From assembly GCA_963555705.1 (NCBI GenBank), contig OY743180.1:38596129-38660128 (forward strand): a stretch of 64,000 nt of DNA, written 5' to 3'. The notes beneath the pieces are model-generated. The model was not told the DNA's origin. It ran no database searches and saw nothing but the letters and a program-made list of their open reading frames with translations. This stretch comes from Ligustrum vulgare (taxonomy: Eukaryota; Streptophyta; Magnoliopsida; Lamiales; Oleaceae). Shown in pieces: positions 11,856 through 23,513 of the stretch; within the stretch, counting starts at the first letter, position 1; each line of letters begins with the position of its first letter. Both the position numbers and the translations under genes were made by a program.

Positions 11856-12905
11856 TGAACCACTTGCCTATTTCTCCCACTAGGATCAACAACCATCAGT
11901 TCCGTAGGAAGTCCCAAATCATCAAGATTAATTCTATGCGGAAACCTGGAATCAAGTTGTTTGAACCACGTTCTAACATCTCATCCAATAGAATTTTACT
12001 TGTTGATTTGTATTCTTCTATATGCCTTATCCTCTAAGAAAGCTACATTTGTACTCAACAAATACTTTCTTGACGAGAGGATTATAGAAGAAATAATTTC
12101 TAGTTTCATTGTATACCTTATATATAATCAAACCTTCATTGTTGCCAACATCTCGTCAATCCTTGCTTTCAGCTAGTGTGCCAAAAGTCTCCAAATCTGA
12201 ATGTGGTATAGACTGGGCTTGCACCCATGCCACAACTCTAGGGGTATTACAGGAAATGAATTAATGGTACTAGGCTATGAAGGAACCTGACTATCTCCGG
12301 TATACATTCCCAAATGAAACTAGTAACGAGGATAACTCATCATTGATTTGGTATTACCTTGTTCTCCTTTTCCGATAAATGGTTCATAAACTCATATGAG
12401 AGATACACAAACCTCGATCAAATCGAAGTATCTCGATTCTCTTAATTACTTCTCAACTTCTGTCCAAAATTCTAGAAACATTTTAGATCAATGAGATATT
12501 AAGTATAGAATCGAGATCTGGAGTGATCATCAATAAAAGTGATGAATTACTCGTACTCTCTCATATCTTGAGCACCAAAGAATCCACACATATCGAAAGT
12601 GTATTAATCTCCAAACTCTTAAGTCCATTTAATGTATAAGGACTCTTGGTTATCTAATCCACTAAACAAGATTCAGAAAACAATATAGATTCCACCTCAG
12701 ATCCTTTTTGAGGTCCATCCCTTACTAGTATTAGAATCGAGTTTTGGATAAGTGTGACCAAGCCTAAGATCTTAATCATTTTACCCTCTAAATAAAATTC
12801 AAAAGCCCACACAGATTCCACCTCCAAAATACTTAGAGGCTATCTGTACTAGTCTTTCAATCTTATTTAGATAAATATGATTATCTTAAGATCTTATCAA
12901 AGAGT
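11856..12905 (-). pseudogene. pol: Ty1/copia pre-integrase, integrase and linker remnant
   Basis: Read on the minus strand, the fragment carries the copia order. A degraded GAG-pre-integrase block with a ...EGKM-like motif lies around 12660-12900. The integrase core start FITFIDDHSR is near 12540-12560, and EFMNHLSEKEN near 12360-12400. A C-terminal stretch of VFVSTN...FLED type, split by a one-base frameshift, lies near 12030-12080. A linker with SGRNRQVVQP lies near 11860-11890. Several stops and frameshifts break it. The reverse transcriptase that should follow is absent, because the fragment abuts the truncated LTR at 11855. Confidence 0.6.
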
Positions 12906-13234
12906 TCATTAATACAAGGAGTCGTCTATCCCTTATCACTTGTAGTAATATTACACTTAGAACCATTTACAAGGCTTTGAGATTGTTAACCATTTGTCTC
13001 GCAATAATAAGAGCATTATTTAACTTAATTCCAACTAATAACTGGAGATTAAGTGCTAAATAATTCCGCTCAAATAATAAAGAGACAAAATAACAATCAA
13101 ATTGTTTCGCAAACATAAAAGCCCAACGGCTCTTTCCATATTACCATACCCGTGCTTATCCTTATAGTACGCTGGTCGTGTGATTAAGCCACATCCATAG
13201 TACAACATGAGGGTTGAGAACCACCACCCCGACC
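12906..13234. other. Unassigned AT-rich sequence between copia and Harbinger remnants
   Basis: I see no open frame, terminal repeat or family motif here. The left part may be further decayed copia gag, given its position, but no residues support it. Confidence 0.3.
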
Positions 13235-13950
13235 ATGATCGCTATCCACTATTCCAGGTAAACCGCTCAAATATTATTTCTATTCACGCCATTTCCAATT
13301 TTTTTCTCTTTTGATTAGTACTGAAACATATGGGATGAATTATATAAGACCTACTATGCAGAACTGTATTGGTGCAATTGACGGTATGCATGCGAAGGTC
13401 GTGTTTCCGCGACATGAGAGAGACATAGTATTTCATTGTCCGTAATGGTATACCTATACAAAATGTACTGGCGGCTTGTGATTTCAATCTTTGTTTTACA
13501 TTTGTCCTTTCTGGCACTACAATGAATTTACACGACAGTAGAATCCTTGCTAGAGAAATTCACACACGGTGAAGACATAAATTTTTCATTACCAAATAAT
13601 GGCAATTATTACCTAATTGACTTTGGGTATGTGCATAGACCTGGATTTATGGAACTGTATAAGGAATTAGACACTCAATACCATTTTCAAGAGTTTCACA
13701 ACAAAACACATAGACATCGTCACAGATTCAGAAATGCACGTGAGCATTCAATTTCCACCACTCTTCATGTCGAAATGTTATCGAGAGAGCAAGAAGCAAC
13801 AATGGAAAATACTTGATTGCATGCCAAGTTACTTATTCAAAGTACAAACAGCGATCTTTGTTGCTACAATGATGATTCATAATTTCATGAGGATGAAAGG
13901 GCAGCTTGACAAAGGTTTCCAATGTGCCAAGGAAGTGGAGGACAAATAAG
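13235..13950 (+). pseudogene. PIF/Harbinger DDE transposase fragment
   Basis: Conserved pieces appear in family order. CIGAIDGMHA near 13355-13390 matches the CIGAIDGTHI motif containing the first catalytic Asp. IQNVLAACDFN...FTFVLSG lies near 13455-13515, then an HDSRIL-like DSR block near 13530. NYYLIDFGYVHRPGF, with the second Asp region, lies at 13604-13655. MPSYLFKVQTAIFVATMMIH is at 13820-13880. Frameshifts separate the blocks (one near 13435, one near 13515, another near 13735-13800). The usual RNVIERTFGVLK block with the third acidic residue is scrambled. No Harbinger terminal repeats were recognised. Confidence 0.75.
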
Positions 13951-14161
13951 TTGAGATTGATCTCCCTGATGAAGAAGACGAAGAGGAAAACGTGGTAGGA
14001 GGCTAGGACATGCCTTGGAATCAAGTACAGGACTACATGGCTCAAAGTTTGTCGTAGTTATTACTAGATTCAAATGTGAAGCTCATATAACATATGTAAG
14101 TGGAGTCACGAGTAATGGAAGAATGTGTACTAGCTAATTGTGTGAGAAATTTGTAATGATT
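13951..14161 (+). other. Downstream remainder of the Harbinger region
   Basis: The sequence after the transposase remnant includes an acidic GAAGAAGACGAAGAGGAA stretch that could be decayed C-terminal coding sequence. The segment ends at the insertion point of the solo LTR. Confidence 0.3.
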
Positions 14162-16836
14162 TGTAACACCCCAAGTTCAAAATCTTAAACCTACACGTGT
14201 TAACTTTTCTTTACTTAAATGCGGAAAAGAAATCATTTAAAACCTCAACGTAGTTATTTTTTTTTATTATGAAATTCGTACAAAATTTCGGCAGAGTCTC
14301 CTCTATAAATTGGACTTAACCAACCTGTAGAGGGACATCAAAATTATTTTACAACATAAAACTCAACTCAAATAAAAATCCAATATTCAACATACAACCC
14401 CAATTCTACTTCAAACTCCAACATCACCACACTATTTCAAATCCAATCCCCAAACTCCTCAACACAACATTTTATATCAATAAGCTTCAATTAAATGCAA
14501 TAAGTGATAATATAACCAATATTAGAAATTCCATAAATAATTTAAACTAATCTCAACCAAACAATTATCAACATAAAATGAATGAATTAAGAAATAATTA
14601 ATCATAAACTTCATTAACTTCAAATTTAACTTTATTTTTTTAAAAAACTTGAAGCAGTGTAGCCTGAGTCTGTCACCAAGTGCTCTCCTCGGATCACCTG
14701 AAATGTTGGGGAGGGATTGGGGTGAGCTAAAGCTCAGTAAGTAAACTTTATGCATGAAATGCATGCTTATGACATGAATACTTTAAAAATTCCATATATG
14801 TATCCCCTTTTGACTTTACTTTCCAGAACATTCAAACTTTTCAAACTTTCACTTCATTTCCATCGTGAGTTCACTTGGTGTATCTTCTAGTCAATCAGAT
14901 AACAATGGACAATTCTTATTTGGAACCAGATTAACTTTCACATTTCCACCGCAAAGCGGCTCATTCACTTCATTCCACCGCAAAGAGGTTTAACAGTCCA
15001 CCGTAAAACGGTTGAACATTCCGTCGCAAAGTGACTTAATTCGGGTACACCGGTCCCCCGCGCCCCATTTCCCACTCGCATCTTTCATGAACTAGAAGTA
15101 CACCCATTCTTTCTTGAAAAACTTGGGATACATAACTTTTGACCAAAAATTTCACTTTGACACATTCCTTTCATTAAAACATTTGACTTCCCCATTTCGA
15201 TGCCAATGCATGCTTAATGATGCAATTACATGATAACGTGCATGCTTGAACATTTACTTAAATACACATAATTGCATATGGTAGACCAAAAGCATTAAAA
15301 TTCCGTAATTAACACGAATGTCAATTAAGCACATTAATTCCACATTAGCATTCCACTTTGATAAAAGTAGGGGGAAGTTTACTTACTTGACATCCTTAGT
15401 ATTTACCGTTATCTGGATTTGCAAGTGGAGGAGCATCGACTGCCCGTGACGTCAATGTACCAAAATCCTTGTTGTACCCATTCATTTAATAAAATATACT
15501 TTTAGTTCAAAATCACATTTTAAACTCTAAGTAAGGTTGAAACTTTCATGTGACTTATAATTCAAATCAATTGGAATCTTAAACTACGTCAAACACAGAT
15601 CATACTTCATTCGAAATAAGATATTAACTCAAATGCCAAAATTGAAATCTAACTAATCAAATTACACAAATGTTAAAGTTATGGAATCTTCATCACAACT
15701 TGAATTTCACAAAGACAATTCCAATTAGCATGCTAACTATTCGAAATCTGTAAATTCTCAAAAATAACAGTAAACTTTTCAATTGAATTAACAAATTCAA
15801 AATTTTGGAAATGTGAAATTATTCCATATAAATTAATAAATCTAAAAAATAAGAACTATAATTAAAAATCTACACTAAAAATTCAATTTAAACAATCTTA
15901 TTATTTGAAATCCCAAATTTAAAAATTTCTATTTAAAACAACCATAAGCCAATAGAAAGTCAATTAAATACCCTCATTAGTTAAAATTTGAAAATTACAT
16001 ACATTCAATAGCTAGACATAGATACTAGCATCATCATCAAAATTCTCAATTTCGAAATATATATATAAAAATCGCAGTTTAAATCTAACAACTGAAATCT
16101 GGCAATTTCACATATTTAATATGAATACATACATACATATATGCAATAACATCTCTATGTTCAAGTGTGTGTTCGTGCGTGTGTGTGTCGTGTGCTGTGT
16201 GTGAGCGACTGTGTGTGAGTGTGGTGCGCTCAAGTCAGTGTGTGCACATAAAGTGAAGGGGAAGGTGCCTTACTGGTGGTGGCCGGTGACTGGCTCGAAG
16301 TGCCGACGTGAAGGAGAGGCGGGAGTGGCGGCTTATGAGTGAGAGGCGAGAGAGTGAGACGGAGGCGAGCGGGAGAGTGAGGCAGAGCGAGAGAGTGAGG
16401 GGCGTGAGCTAGAGAGAGGGATGATTGTTTGAGAAATTAGGTTAGGTTTAAATGTTTAAAATTTGGAAATTTGCAATTTACTCCCTCAACTCTCATAAAT
16501 TGGTAATTTAAGTTCACGACCCTCAAATAAAATTTCGAAAGTGTTACCAAACTTTTTCCACCTTCAATTTATGAAAGCTAAGTCGCTCACCACCTAATAC
16601 CAGTAGAAATCAACAAGTTTGACAAATAAAACAAACAATTAGACATAGAATTGTACATAAACAATATATCAACATTTTAATTGGCACATTGATCGTGACG
16701 GCGTCCAAGTCCTTCCACTGCAAGTATTCAAATAAAACCATAATAATCATAATATTAGTTAAATCATTTATAATGATATTAATATAAACTTTACGTGAAA
16801 ATCAAGAAAGCATGTAAATCGAAATGCGGCATTACA
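14162..16836 (-). mobile_element. Solo LTR of family A
   Basis: The segment runs from TGTAACACCCCAAGTTC to GGCATTACA and is 2,675 bases long. It is colinear with the LTR at 720-3411. There is no primer-binding site beside the left end and no coding sequence at either side, so the internal region was lost by LTR-LTR recombination. GATT flanks it on both sides (14158-14161 and 16837-16840), which is four bases of the expected five. Orientation is inferred from the copy at 720. Confidence 0.8.
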
Positions 16837-17513
16837 GATTTAACGCCCTGTTGAACTAAAAACTATTACCGTGTAAGGGATTGGTCCATTTTCACGTTGA
16901 AGTAAAAATAAAATAAAAAAATAGACGTTCTTGAGAAGTGAAATTGTTAAAGCAATTAACACGCAAAGTAGCACGGGTATTTATGGCAACTAAAGCATAA
17001 TGCATGCGAAATAGAAATGTGGTGTCGAATTACCACAGGTGGAATGGAAGCAGGTTGTCAGTAGCATGTGCCAATTTTTTATAGTATAAACACTATTGAA
17101 AACTAGAAAAAACCGGAATAATGGAGGGCAGACAGACGCTTAAGTTTGTCAGTACACAATAGTTACATAAAATGGCTCCTAATTTTTTTTATTTTTTTAC
17201 TTTCTTTGTCTTTGATTGAAACTTTTTCCGCTAAAACTATGAGGCAGAATAATATTTAAGTGGCTATTTGAAATATTTTCAACTTTATTATTATATTATG
17301 ATATAAATTTTACTTTTTGTTCTATTAAGTTAACATATTTAGTCATTAAAATTCTTATTTAGTTTGGCGGATTTCAATATTTGTCAGCCACCCATTTAAA
17401 GAAAAAAATTGCACATTCGAGGGACTAATTTAGAAGTTCGCATTTGTCCATCATGATCACAGGTTCGGCACTGATGGTAGTTGGTTTTCACTATTATCAC
17501 TTTCTGTGGAACC
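16837..17513. other. Unassigned AT-rich spacer
   Basis: This is sequence flanking the solo LTR. It contains no open frame of note, no terminal repeats and no recognised family. Confidence 0.4.
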
Positions 17514-18390
17514 TGTTGGGTATTTTGGTCCAAATCGAACCTTGAGAGCAATGATGAAACATTGTGTCGAATTAATTATGCTTCATGGGTATTTTGGCCC
17601 ATGATCGAAGACAATAATATTGTCCAGTCTTCACAATTAGGCAGCCCACTTACAAGACGTGCTAAGAGATTAACTAACTTCTAGGGTTTAATTGGGTTTT
17701 GGCCCTGTTGCTCAATGGGTAGGCTTCGGAGACGACCCACTTAATTAGGGTTCCCTACTTAACCTAATTAAGTTTAACCTATATTTACCCATCACCTCAC
17801 TCTCAGTTAGAATAGAACATAGAACACGACACTCTCTCTTTATTCTTGGTGAAAAGGTTGCTTTCTCTTTGTGAGAACCGTCCCTTCCTTCTTCCTCTCT
17901 TGCGTGATTGGAAGTGTGCCTTCATCTTCTTTGTGATAACCATCGTGAGTTTCTCTTGTGGATCTTCGAATGTAACCTGTTGTGCGGTTCTTGCTGGCCG
18001 TGCTTCCCTGTTCCCACCATGGTGCAGCCCCTGCTTCGATGTGTGCTTGCCTTTGCTTTAATTTTGCAGTTCTTGCTGTGGCTGTGTCCTTTGGTTCCTT
18101 AGTGTGAAAGCTAGTGGGTTTGTGTGCTTTGGGTGTTGTCTAGGAGTGTTTTCTAGCCGTGTTTGGGTAGTTTTACCATTGTGGAGATTTTGGGTAGAAT
18201 CTGAGCCCTCAATTTACACCTTTTCAGTCGGCTATTTTGTGCAATTGAGGAAGTTTTCATTACTTCATTTAATTACGTTTGTATTGATTCAATTATACAT
18301 TGTCAATCTATATTTGTTATCCGCTATTTCACTCGTTTTACTCTGTGCTTTACGATGTTTATTTACCATAGAACTCGAATATGTTTGCTC
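17514..18390 (+). mobile_element. Probable Ty1/copia LTR, ends uncertain
   Basis: The sequence opens TGTTGGGTATTTTGGTCC, a copia-style LTR start. It has a TATA-like stretch near 17780, a CTCTCT/pyrimidine-rich leader at 17830-17960, and TTTGTTATCCGCTATTTCAC near 18315. Similar TTATCCGC sequence occurs near the end of the LTRs at 38085 and 42911. No primer-binding site or target duplication was found. The open frames of 64-96 codons inside show no similarity I know. Confidence 0.4.
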
Positions 18391-18667
18391 CTAAAATCTC
18401 CCAAGACCATTATGTGAAACAAATCTCATATCCTTGTTTTTTGCCATTTTTAGTGAAAGAAAAAATTGGAAAAGGAGAGCCATTAAGGTAGTGTTTGGAG
18501 GCCCATTAAATCAATTATGATTGATTATTTACGTTTTCTAGGTAAAATGTACGGTTAAAATTTGGAGAGAGAAAATATGTGTAGTTAAAAAGTGGTTTAA
18601 AAAATTATGTAAATTATAAATTGCAATCATTGCAACTTATTCGAACATGGCCTAAATATAATTTTTT
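18391..18667. repeat. Dispersed MITE-like repeat
   Basis: The phrase GTGTAGTTAAAAAGTGGTTT near 18580 recurs in related form at 32775, 34395 and, inverted, near 34560. This marks a small dispersed AT-rich repeat. Terminal repeats were not resolved. TAATTTTTT at 18659-18667 is the left target duplication of the adjoining Mutator-like element. Confidence 0.4.
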
Positions 18668-19025
18668 GAGAAAAATTAAAAAACGCTCACCTAACTTTAC
18701 AAGTGGAACTACTTACTCACCGAACTTTCAAACGGTAACAAACACTCACTAAACTATTGGGTGTGTCCACCTTCCACCACTACAACCACTCCTTCCGTTT
18801 AATATAACAGAATTTGCAGATGTGGCAAACTTTTTCTCACCTGGCAACATATTTTGTCATATATATGGCCTAAACATGAATTTACACAAACCAAACATGC
18901 CTTCTCTCTTCACTCATACACAAACCCGTATTTAACAATATTACTTGTTCATATACGATTTTGTGTAGAATGGCAATTCAGCCTGCATCGAGCAATGGAT
19001 GGTCATCCATTGTGCATATTTGTAC
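18668..19025 (+). repeat. Left terminal inverted repeat of the Mutator-like element
   Basis: It matches the reverse complement of 20368-20725 with scattered mismatches and short gaps. Blocks include TACAAGTGGAACTACTTACT and GGCAATTCAGCCTGCA. The inner end carries a short inward-facing frame starting MAIQPASSN. Confidence 0.8.
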
Positions 19026-19329
19026 ACAGCCGAGTCGTACTGTTTCCTAGTGTCGACAACTGTTACAGAAAATGTATAGAAAACGAAGATTTATGCGAGT
19101 TAAAATTGTAATAAAATAGTTCGCAGAATTTTCATTTTGTGTTATAAGTTTTACCTGTGATGATGTTTATTGGTAATAGTTTAAAGTTGTTTAAAATTTA
19201 CTTTATTTTAAATTATTTACAGCTAAATATATCTGAAATTATAGTAAATAACTGAAATTTTATCTTTTAAAATTATAGAGGGTGGTTAAATTAATTAGAT
19301 AAAGCTATAATTTACAATTTTACTTCTAA

Positions 19330-19504
19330 GCCCCTGTTTGGCCCCCAATTCTTGAAGAAAATTATGGTTTGGAATAGTATTTTTGGGAGAATGTGTGGTT
19401 AAAAATTGTTTGAAAAGTCAAATATTGCGGCTTGAGTAAAATGGATGGTTGAGATTGAGTGTTTTGAAAACTTGGTTTCCAAAAACTTGGGGCCAAACAG
19501 GGGC
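19330..19504. mobile_element. Tourist-like MITE nested in the Mutator-like element
   Basis: It is 175 bases long, with perfect 16-bp terminal inverted repeats GCCCCTGTTTGGCCCC / GGGGCCAAACAGGGGC. TAA flanks both sides (19327-19329 and 19505-19507), the 3-bp TWA target of PIF/Harbinger-related Tourist MITEs. It has no coding capacity. The intact ends suggest that it inserted after the host element formed. Confidence 0.85.
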
Positions 19505-20031
19505 TAAGTTTAAATTACAAGTTTATAGAAAGATTCATGATAAGATAGGATGGAGACTTCATTTTTACCTTCTGCTAAAGATTGTTACAAGTGAGATTAT
19601 AGAAACGTAATTGTTTAAAATTGATTTGGGCATTGACATGAAAAAAGGATCACAATTATTGATGCAAATCAAGAGAAGGACCATGTAGATTTTCACCAAT
19701 AAAAAAAAGGATAATCATCTATAATCCATGCAGATTTTCAGCTAGCCATGCACGTTTATCACCCCATACTCCATGCAGATTTTTAGCCATGGACTTTTTG
19801 TGCGTGTTTATTTCTTCCTAATTATTACTTTCCTAGTTTAGTTCATTACATTTTATTGCTTTCCTAGTTGGAGATAAAGATTGTAATACACATCTATTAT
19901 TGCGGTAACTCTAATAATTTTGATTGAACCTGCAAGGTTTGATTTTGACATTACAAAAGGTGGAGTTAAATAGTCTTGTTGCCCTGAGGACACTTTAATA
20001 TGTTTGTTGAAGCAATTGGCTTTCATTTTCT

Positions 20032-20295
20032 ATGCCCTCAAACAAACTTGTTGATGAGTACAAATCTCGTCATACCCTGAGCTTTCATCATGAGCATCAT
20101 GCCCGAGCACTTGAAGATTGCACCATGCACCACACTGAGAAACCCCGAGGACACAACAACCCTGTTAGAGTCCTTAAGAAAAGGATAATGCTTTATTACG
20201 AGATAAAAGAAAGGGAAAGTCAAATTATAATCGTGGAAAGGGAGAAAAACAGGAAAACTGAGTCAGTGTTTTCTTCAAGCACTACGTGGAAGTAA
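20032..20295 (+). CDS. Hypothetical 87-aa ORF inside the Mutator-like element
   Basis: I do not recognise this frame. It is charged, with His-rich (SFHHEHHARALED) and Glu/Lys/Arg-rich (EIKERESQIIIVEREKNRK) stretches and no membrane segment or known motif. It may be a captured exon or chance; only its position within the element gives any context. Confidence 0.2.
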   Translation: MPSNKLVDEYKSRHTLSFHHEHHARALEDCTMHHTEKPRGHNNPVRVLKKRIMLYYEIKERESQIIIVEREKNRKTESVFSSSTTWK

Positions 20296-20367
20296 ATAGC
20301 CCATTCAAAATTTTATCCTTGCGTCCATGGCAAGAAACTATGAAGAGCAACAGCCACTTTTCTAGGG

Positions 20368-20725
20368 CAACGAATCTGGACAGTGGATGGCCTTCCAATA
20401 TTTCTCGCTGCAGGCTGAATTGCTATTCTGTACAAAATTGCATATGAACAAGTAATATTCTTAAATACGGGTTTGTGTATGGGTGAAGAGAGAAGGAATG
20501 TTTGGTTTGTGTAAATTTAATGATGTGGCCATATATATTTCAAAATATGTTGCCAGGTGAGAAAAAGTTTGCCACATTAGTAAATTCTGTTTTATTAAAC
20601 GGAAGGAGTGGTTGTAGTGGTGGAAGGTGGACACACCCAATAAGTGACTGTTTGTTACCATTTGAAAGTTCGGTGAGTAAGTAGTTCCACTTGTAAATTC
20701 TGTTGAGTATTTGTTAATTTTCCCC
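20368..20725 (-). repeat. Right terminal inverted repeat of the Mutator-like element
   Basis: It is the complementary arm of the repeat at 18668-19025. On the minus strand its inner end reads IAIQPAARN, the counterpart of the left arm's MAIQPASSN, with the initiator codon changed to Ile. Confidence 0.8.
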
Positions 20726-20734
20726 TAATTTTTT

Positions 20735-21223
20735 AGGTCACATGCATCATGTTTGATACTTAGTACTATAAAATTGTAAAGTATAATGAACAAATTTTTG
20801 GTGCATATTTTGTTTGCATTAGTAGTTAGGATTTGATAGCATATTGAATAAGGTTTCTTTAGTACTGCTTAGTCTTGTAAAATCCTCCCCTAGTCCCACG
20901 TAACAAGCCTAATAGCCTATAACATTTTTTGCTTTTCAATATTGTTCAGTATCCTCAAATCCACCCATGTAGAGGGTCCTATTAAACTGTATTCTATCAA
21001 AGAGAAGGTTGTTGCCTGTTGAGAAAGCTGGTTATTGGGGGGTGGGCCATGTTTCGTGCTCTCCTACCAATTCAAGTTTTTGTATAAAAAAGGTTGAATC
21101 GCAACCTTGACAACCCCCACTACCATGCCTCTAGAGCCTTATAGAGGATATAAATTGCGGGATGTGCCTCAATTAGGTAGGTTCTGAAGCTTGCCAACTG
21201 ATTTCCACCACAAAGAAGTCAAA
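20735..21223. other. Unassigned spacer upstream of the copia element
   Basis: I see no terminal repeats, ORFs or RNA motifs in this stretch. Confidence 0.4.
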
Positions 21224-21862
21224 TTGTAGAGGACAAGTGGATCATATTAAACCAGCCGGTCCAATCTTTTAGCCCAAGATGCTGAAGCCCAGTTATAGAA
21301 CCAAGCTGGACCGAATATAGAGCCTAGTACTAAAGTATGGTTTGTATTAACTTGGTCTGAAGATTGAAGCCCAAACCCGGTGACCCTGTATTAGAGTCCA
21401 TTTACAACACCGCCTTATTATACACCATTGGATCACTTGAAATCATCACAACCGTCCACCTGGGGGATAAGGCTTGAGTTAGACGCTTCATACTCTCACT
21501 TTGCATCCAGAAACGTTTTTCTGATCTTTGATTTTTCTCTCTCTTTTGGTTCATCTTCTTCTTCGTATTTCTGAAGAAAATTTCTCTTTCTCACAATACT
21601 CTTAGTGGTTATTTTGTTACTGATTCTTTGTGCATAATCAGTATTCTTAGTGGTTGATTTACAGATTGTTATTCTGCATATTTTTGTGGTTTTTGCGAGT
21701 TTTTGAGATTATTTGATATTTTAGAATTAGAGTATAGAATCTGTAATTTTCTCTTTGATACTTTACAATTTATGTTGATTAATAAAAATTCTTTGAAGTT
21801 TTATGTTTAAATCGTATTTTTGTATCTCTTTGTGGTTAATTCTGGTCCTTGAACGCTTAACA
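21224..21862 (+). mobile_element. 5' LTR of a Ty1/copia element
   Basis: The right end (AACA at 21862) is fixed by the primer-binding site one base later. The left end is placed at TGTAGAGGACAAGTGG, a TG consistent with a short LTR, but no matching 3' LTR is available to confirm it. The second half is rich in TTTCTCTCTCTTTTGG-type leader sequence. Confidence 0.5.
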
Positions 21863-21863
21863 G

Positions 21864-21876
21864 TGGTATCAGAGCC
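21864..21876 (+). other. Primer-binding site and leader of the copia element
   Basis: TGGTATCAGAGCC is complementary to initiator tRNA-Met. The untranslated leader runs from here to the gag start at 22885. It is T-rich and has no open frame. Confidence 0.85.
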
Positions 21877-22884
21877 TTAAGGTTCGTTTAAATACGCTGA
21901 TTTTGACTCAGATCTTGTTAGACCCAGGATTTTTCTGTGTGGATTTATGGTTTTCTGAAAGTTCTTTGTTGTTTCTGTGTATAACGTTTTAGGATTTCCA
22001 GTTCTTTATGGTAATCTTTGAGAAAACTGTCTTTCTTGAAGTTTTATAAAAATCTTATTAAGACGTTTTTTGTTTTTTTTTGAAAATTTTAAGTTTTCAG
22101 ATTTTTTTGAAAATTTTTTCATTACTTTCTTCGTGGTATACTTTTGCTTAGTGGAAATATTTTTAAAACCTATTTCAAATTAGGTTTTCTCAGAATTTTA
22201 TTTTGTTTTTGGATTTTTATTCAAAGTCTTACATTTTTTGTGGATCTTTGTGAACTCGGTATATTTTTCTTATAAACATACTGAATGTACTTAATAGATC
22301 CCACATCTTGGTGGCTAAACTTCGTGGATTATTTTTTGAAAGGCTTAGTGGTATTGGAACTTGTGGGTTCTGAATCTTTGTGGATTGATATCTTAGTGGA
22401 ACAGCAGTGGTATTAAAACTTGCAACAGGTGATATCTTTTAATTTTTGCATTATATACTGCTATTTGTTTTTCAATCTTTAGTTCTCTCCAAAATCTTTC
22501 CGTTGAAGTCTATACTTGGATCCCAGTCCTTAACTTTGTACAGGATTTCTTGAGAATCCGAAAATCTGAGGGAGCTTGGGCTGACCCATAATAGGTTGAG
22601 GGATATACTGGAATAACTGCTTTTAGTATATTATCTCTTTGTGGTTTTCTTGATTAGCCTGATTACTGTTATTGATTTGTGATAATCTTGATTGCCTTAC
22701 TGTTTAATAATTGTTTTTCAGAAACTGTGTGTCTTATATCTTGATCTCTGTGGAATATTTCCGATAATTGGAACCTTCTTTGCTAATACCCTGCACTACT
22801 ATCTGTCTGTCTGTCTTTAATTTGAAGGAATAAAGCCTCAATTCTTGATAAATTTCTCTTCAAAATTTTTTAGTCATTACTTCA

Positions 22885-23513
22885 ATGGCTACTATAAAGG
22901 TAGATGTTGAAGTATGTAATGGCAAAGGAGATTTTAATCTCTGGAGCCAGAAAATGAAGGCTCTATTACTTGAAATGAAATGTGCTAAAGCAATTGATCA
23001 ATCTTGGCCTTTAAATTTACCTCAGGATAGACAAATTGAAATGGATGAAACTGCATGGAGTACTATTTTTCTTCATCTGTCTGATAATGTGATTAGACAA
23101 ATAGGAAAGACTAAAACAACTATGGCACTTTGGGATAAGTTAGAAGAGGTTTATGATACTGTCTCTCTGCCTGATAAGTGTTTTTTATGAAAACAATATT
23201 TTTCCTTTAAGTTTGATCCATCTAAGGATGTGGATGATAATATGAATAGGTTCACTAAGATCACTTAAAGTCTTTTAAATTGTGATGAAAAACTTACTGA
23301 TGAACAAAAAGTTGTCTCTTTACTGAATGCTATGGGTGATAAGTTCAAAGACCTTAGGAATGCTCTGGAATATGGTGGGCAGAAATTGACTACAGAAATA
23401 GTTCACACTTCTCTTAAGAATAAGGAACTTGAATTCAAGAATAATCCTAAAGAAGCCTATAGTGTTATAGGAACTTCAAAGAAAAAAATTCCTTTAGAAA
23501 CAATAAACTATTG
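22885..23513 (+). pseudogene. gag: Copia gag, N-terminal part, two nonsense codons
   Basis: The frame starts MATIKVDVEVCNGKGDFNLW, a copia Gag opening (the W of ...F..W is conserved). It continues to 23513 in one frame, interrupted by TGA at 23188-23190 and TAA near 23268. It would form the nucleocapsid shell. It carries the LSDNVIRQI and LWDKLEEVYDT blocks usual in the UBN2/Retrotran_gag family. The two stops make it non-functional. Confidence 0.8.

Larger units (their letters stand above)
18668..20725. mobile_element. Non-autonomous Mutator-like element (2,058 bp)
   Basis: A perfect 9-bp direct repeat TAATTTTTT lies at 18659-18667 and 20726-20734, the target size of Mutator-like elements. 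Just inside are long imperfect terminal inverted repeats of about 350 bases, beginning GAGAAAAATTAA on the left and GGGGAAAATTAA on the right (complement). The interior has no MURA transposase. It holds a nested MITE (19330-19504) and an 87-codon ORF at 20032-20295 of unknown origin. With long TIRs and no transposase it could be a Pack-MULE or simple internal-deletion derivative, which cannot be decided without a parent sequence. Confidence 0.85.
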
